Assembly: GCF_900163625.1 (NCBI RefSeq)
Contig: NZ_FUIE01000037.1
Location: forward strand, 1 to 52,800
DNA length: 52,800 nucleotides
Direction of reading: 5' to 3'
From: Brevundimonas diminuta 3F5N
Lineage (GTDB): Bacteria; Pseudomonadota; Alphaproteobacteria; Caulobacterales; Caulobacteraceae
The first letter of the stretch is position 1. Each line of letters opens with the position of its first letter. This document shows, one piece after another, positions 52,676 through 52,800 of this stretch. A program made the translations under genes and the position numbers. Below the pieces are notes generated by a model, which was given only the letters and a program-made list of their open reading frames with translations, searched no databases and had not been told where the DNA came from.

Positions 52676-52800
52676 CCGCTCATCCCCGCGGAGGCGGGGA
52701 CCAAGTGCTTTGGCTTCAAGCTCGCGCTTGGGACCATGAAGACCTTTGAGCCGAGCGCTCGTGGCTCTCACTGGGTCCCCGCCTCCGCGGGGATGAGCGG
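52676..52800. repeat. 27-bp perfect inverted repeat around a 71-bp centre (possible small mobile or REP-like element)
   Basis: CCGCTCATCCCCGCGGAGGC (52676-52695) plus 7 more bases, ending in GGGGACC at 52702, is repeated in exact inverted orientation at 52774-52800. The 71-bp centre (52703-52773) has no coding sense. The terminal CCGCTCATCCC is shared with the palindrome at 8172 and the half copies at 16887 and 18143. The right arm ends at the window edge, so it may extend further. Confidence 0.75.

Overview
The window is GC-rich, gene-dense alphaproteobacterial chromosome, most likely Caulobacterales and close to Brevundimonas. The pointers are a MipZ division regulator, an HdaA-type DnaA inactivator, an RNase E ending in the Caulobacter-type GWWRR tail, an NDUFA12 complex I accessory subunit, and CxxC-capped exported pentapeptide proteins. 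The assignment rests on gene content, not on a database search. I see no rRNA, tRNA, CRISPR array, phage or insertion sequence.

Layout. 0-2.1 kb (minus strand): J-domain membrane protein, mipZ, SPOR lipoprotein. 2.1-5.2 kb: an aromatic amino acid cluster on the minus strand, class II DAHP synthase, ACT-less prephenate dehydratase, a Phe/Tyr-rich leader peptide and an AroQ chorismate mutase protein. 5.2-8.1 kb: two valine-catabolism type enzymes around a small exported protein and nested palindromes. 8.2-15.8 kb: hemB, flavin reductase, motB, bpt, an M48 protease/LemA pair, parC. 15.8-20.3 kb: nitronate monooxygenase, recO, an NTF2-like protein, a VOC protein, an acetyl-CoA hydrolase/transferase. 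20.3-30.3 kb: a long minus-strand run, folK, then rpoZ-rel-LOG-pyrE-pdxJ-acpS-lepB-rnc-era-serine hydrolase, with many start/stop overlaps. 30.3-38.2 kb: NYN protein, family 5 uracil-DNA glycosylase, AmiC-type amidase, rne with a long 5' region, BepA-like M48/TPR protease, DsbA-like protein. 38.2-41.2 kb: thiS-thiG and a secreted S41 peptidase/MarR operon with a visible operator. 41.4-45.6 kb: aroQ-accB-accC-aat facing DUF2155-NDUFA12. 45.6-49.9 kb: an RNR-like pseudoenzyme with NrdR-like boxes and two exported pentapeptide-repeat proteins. 50-52.8 kb: aspS, hdaA and a 27-bp inverted repeat.

Most striking points: (1) an 869-residue protein that reads as a class II ribonucleotide reductase (NrdJ) whose catalytic core has eroded while the C-terminal TSCPD-type domain and Cys pairs are intact, preceded by two NrdR-box-like sites 32 bp apart; (2) a previously unannotated short leader peptide crowded with Phe and Tyr codons in front of the chorismate mutase gene, next to a prephenate dehydratase that lacks its feedback ACT domain; (3) an apparently leaderless promoter for DAHP synthase; (4) a MarR-type operator overlapping the -10 of the S41-marR operon.
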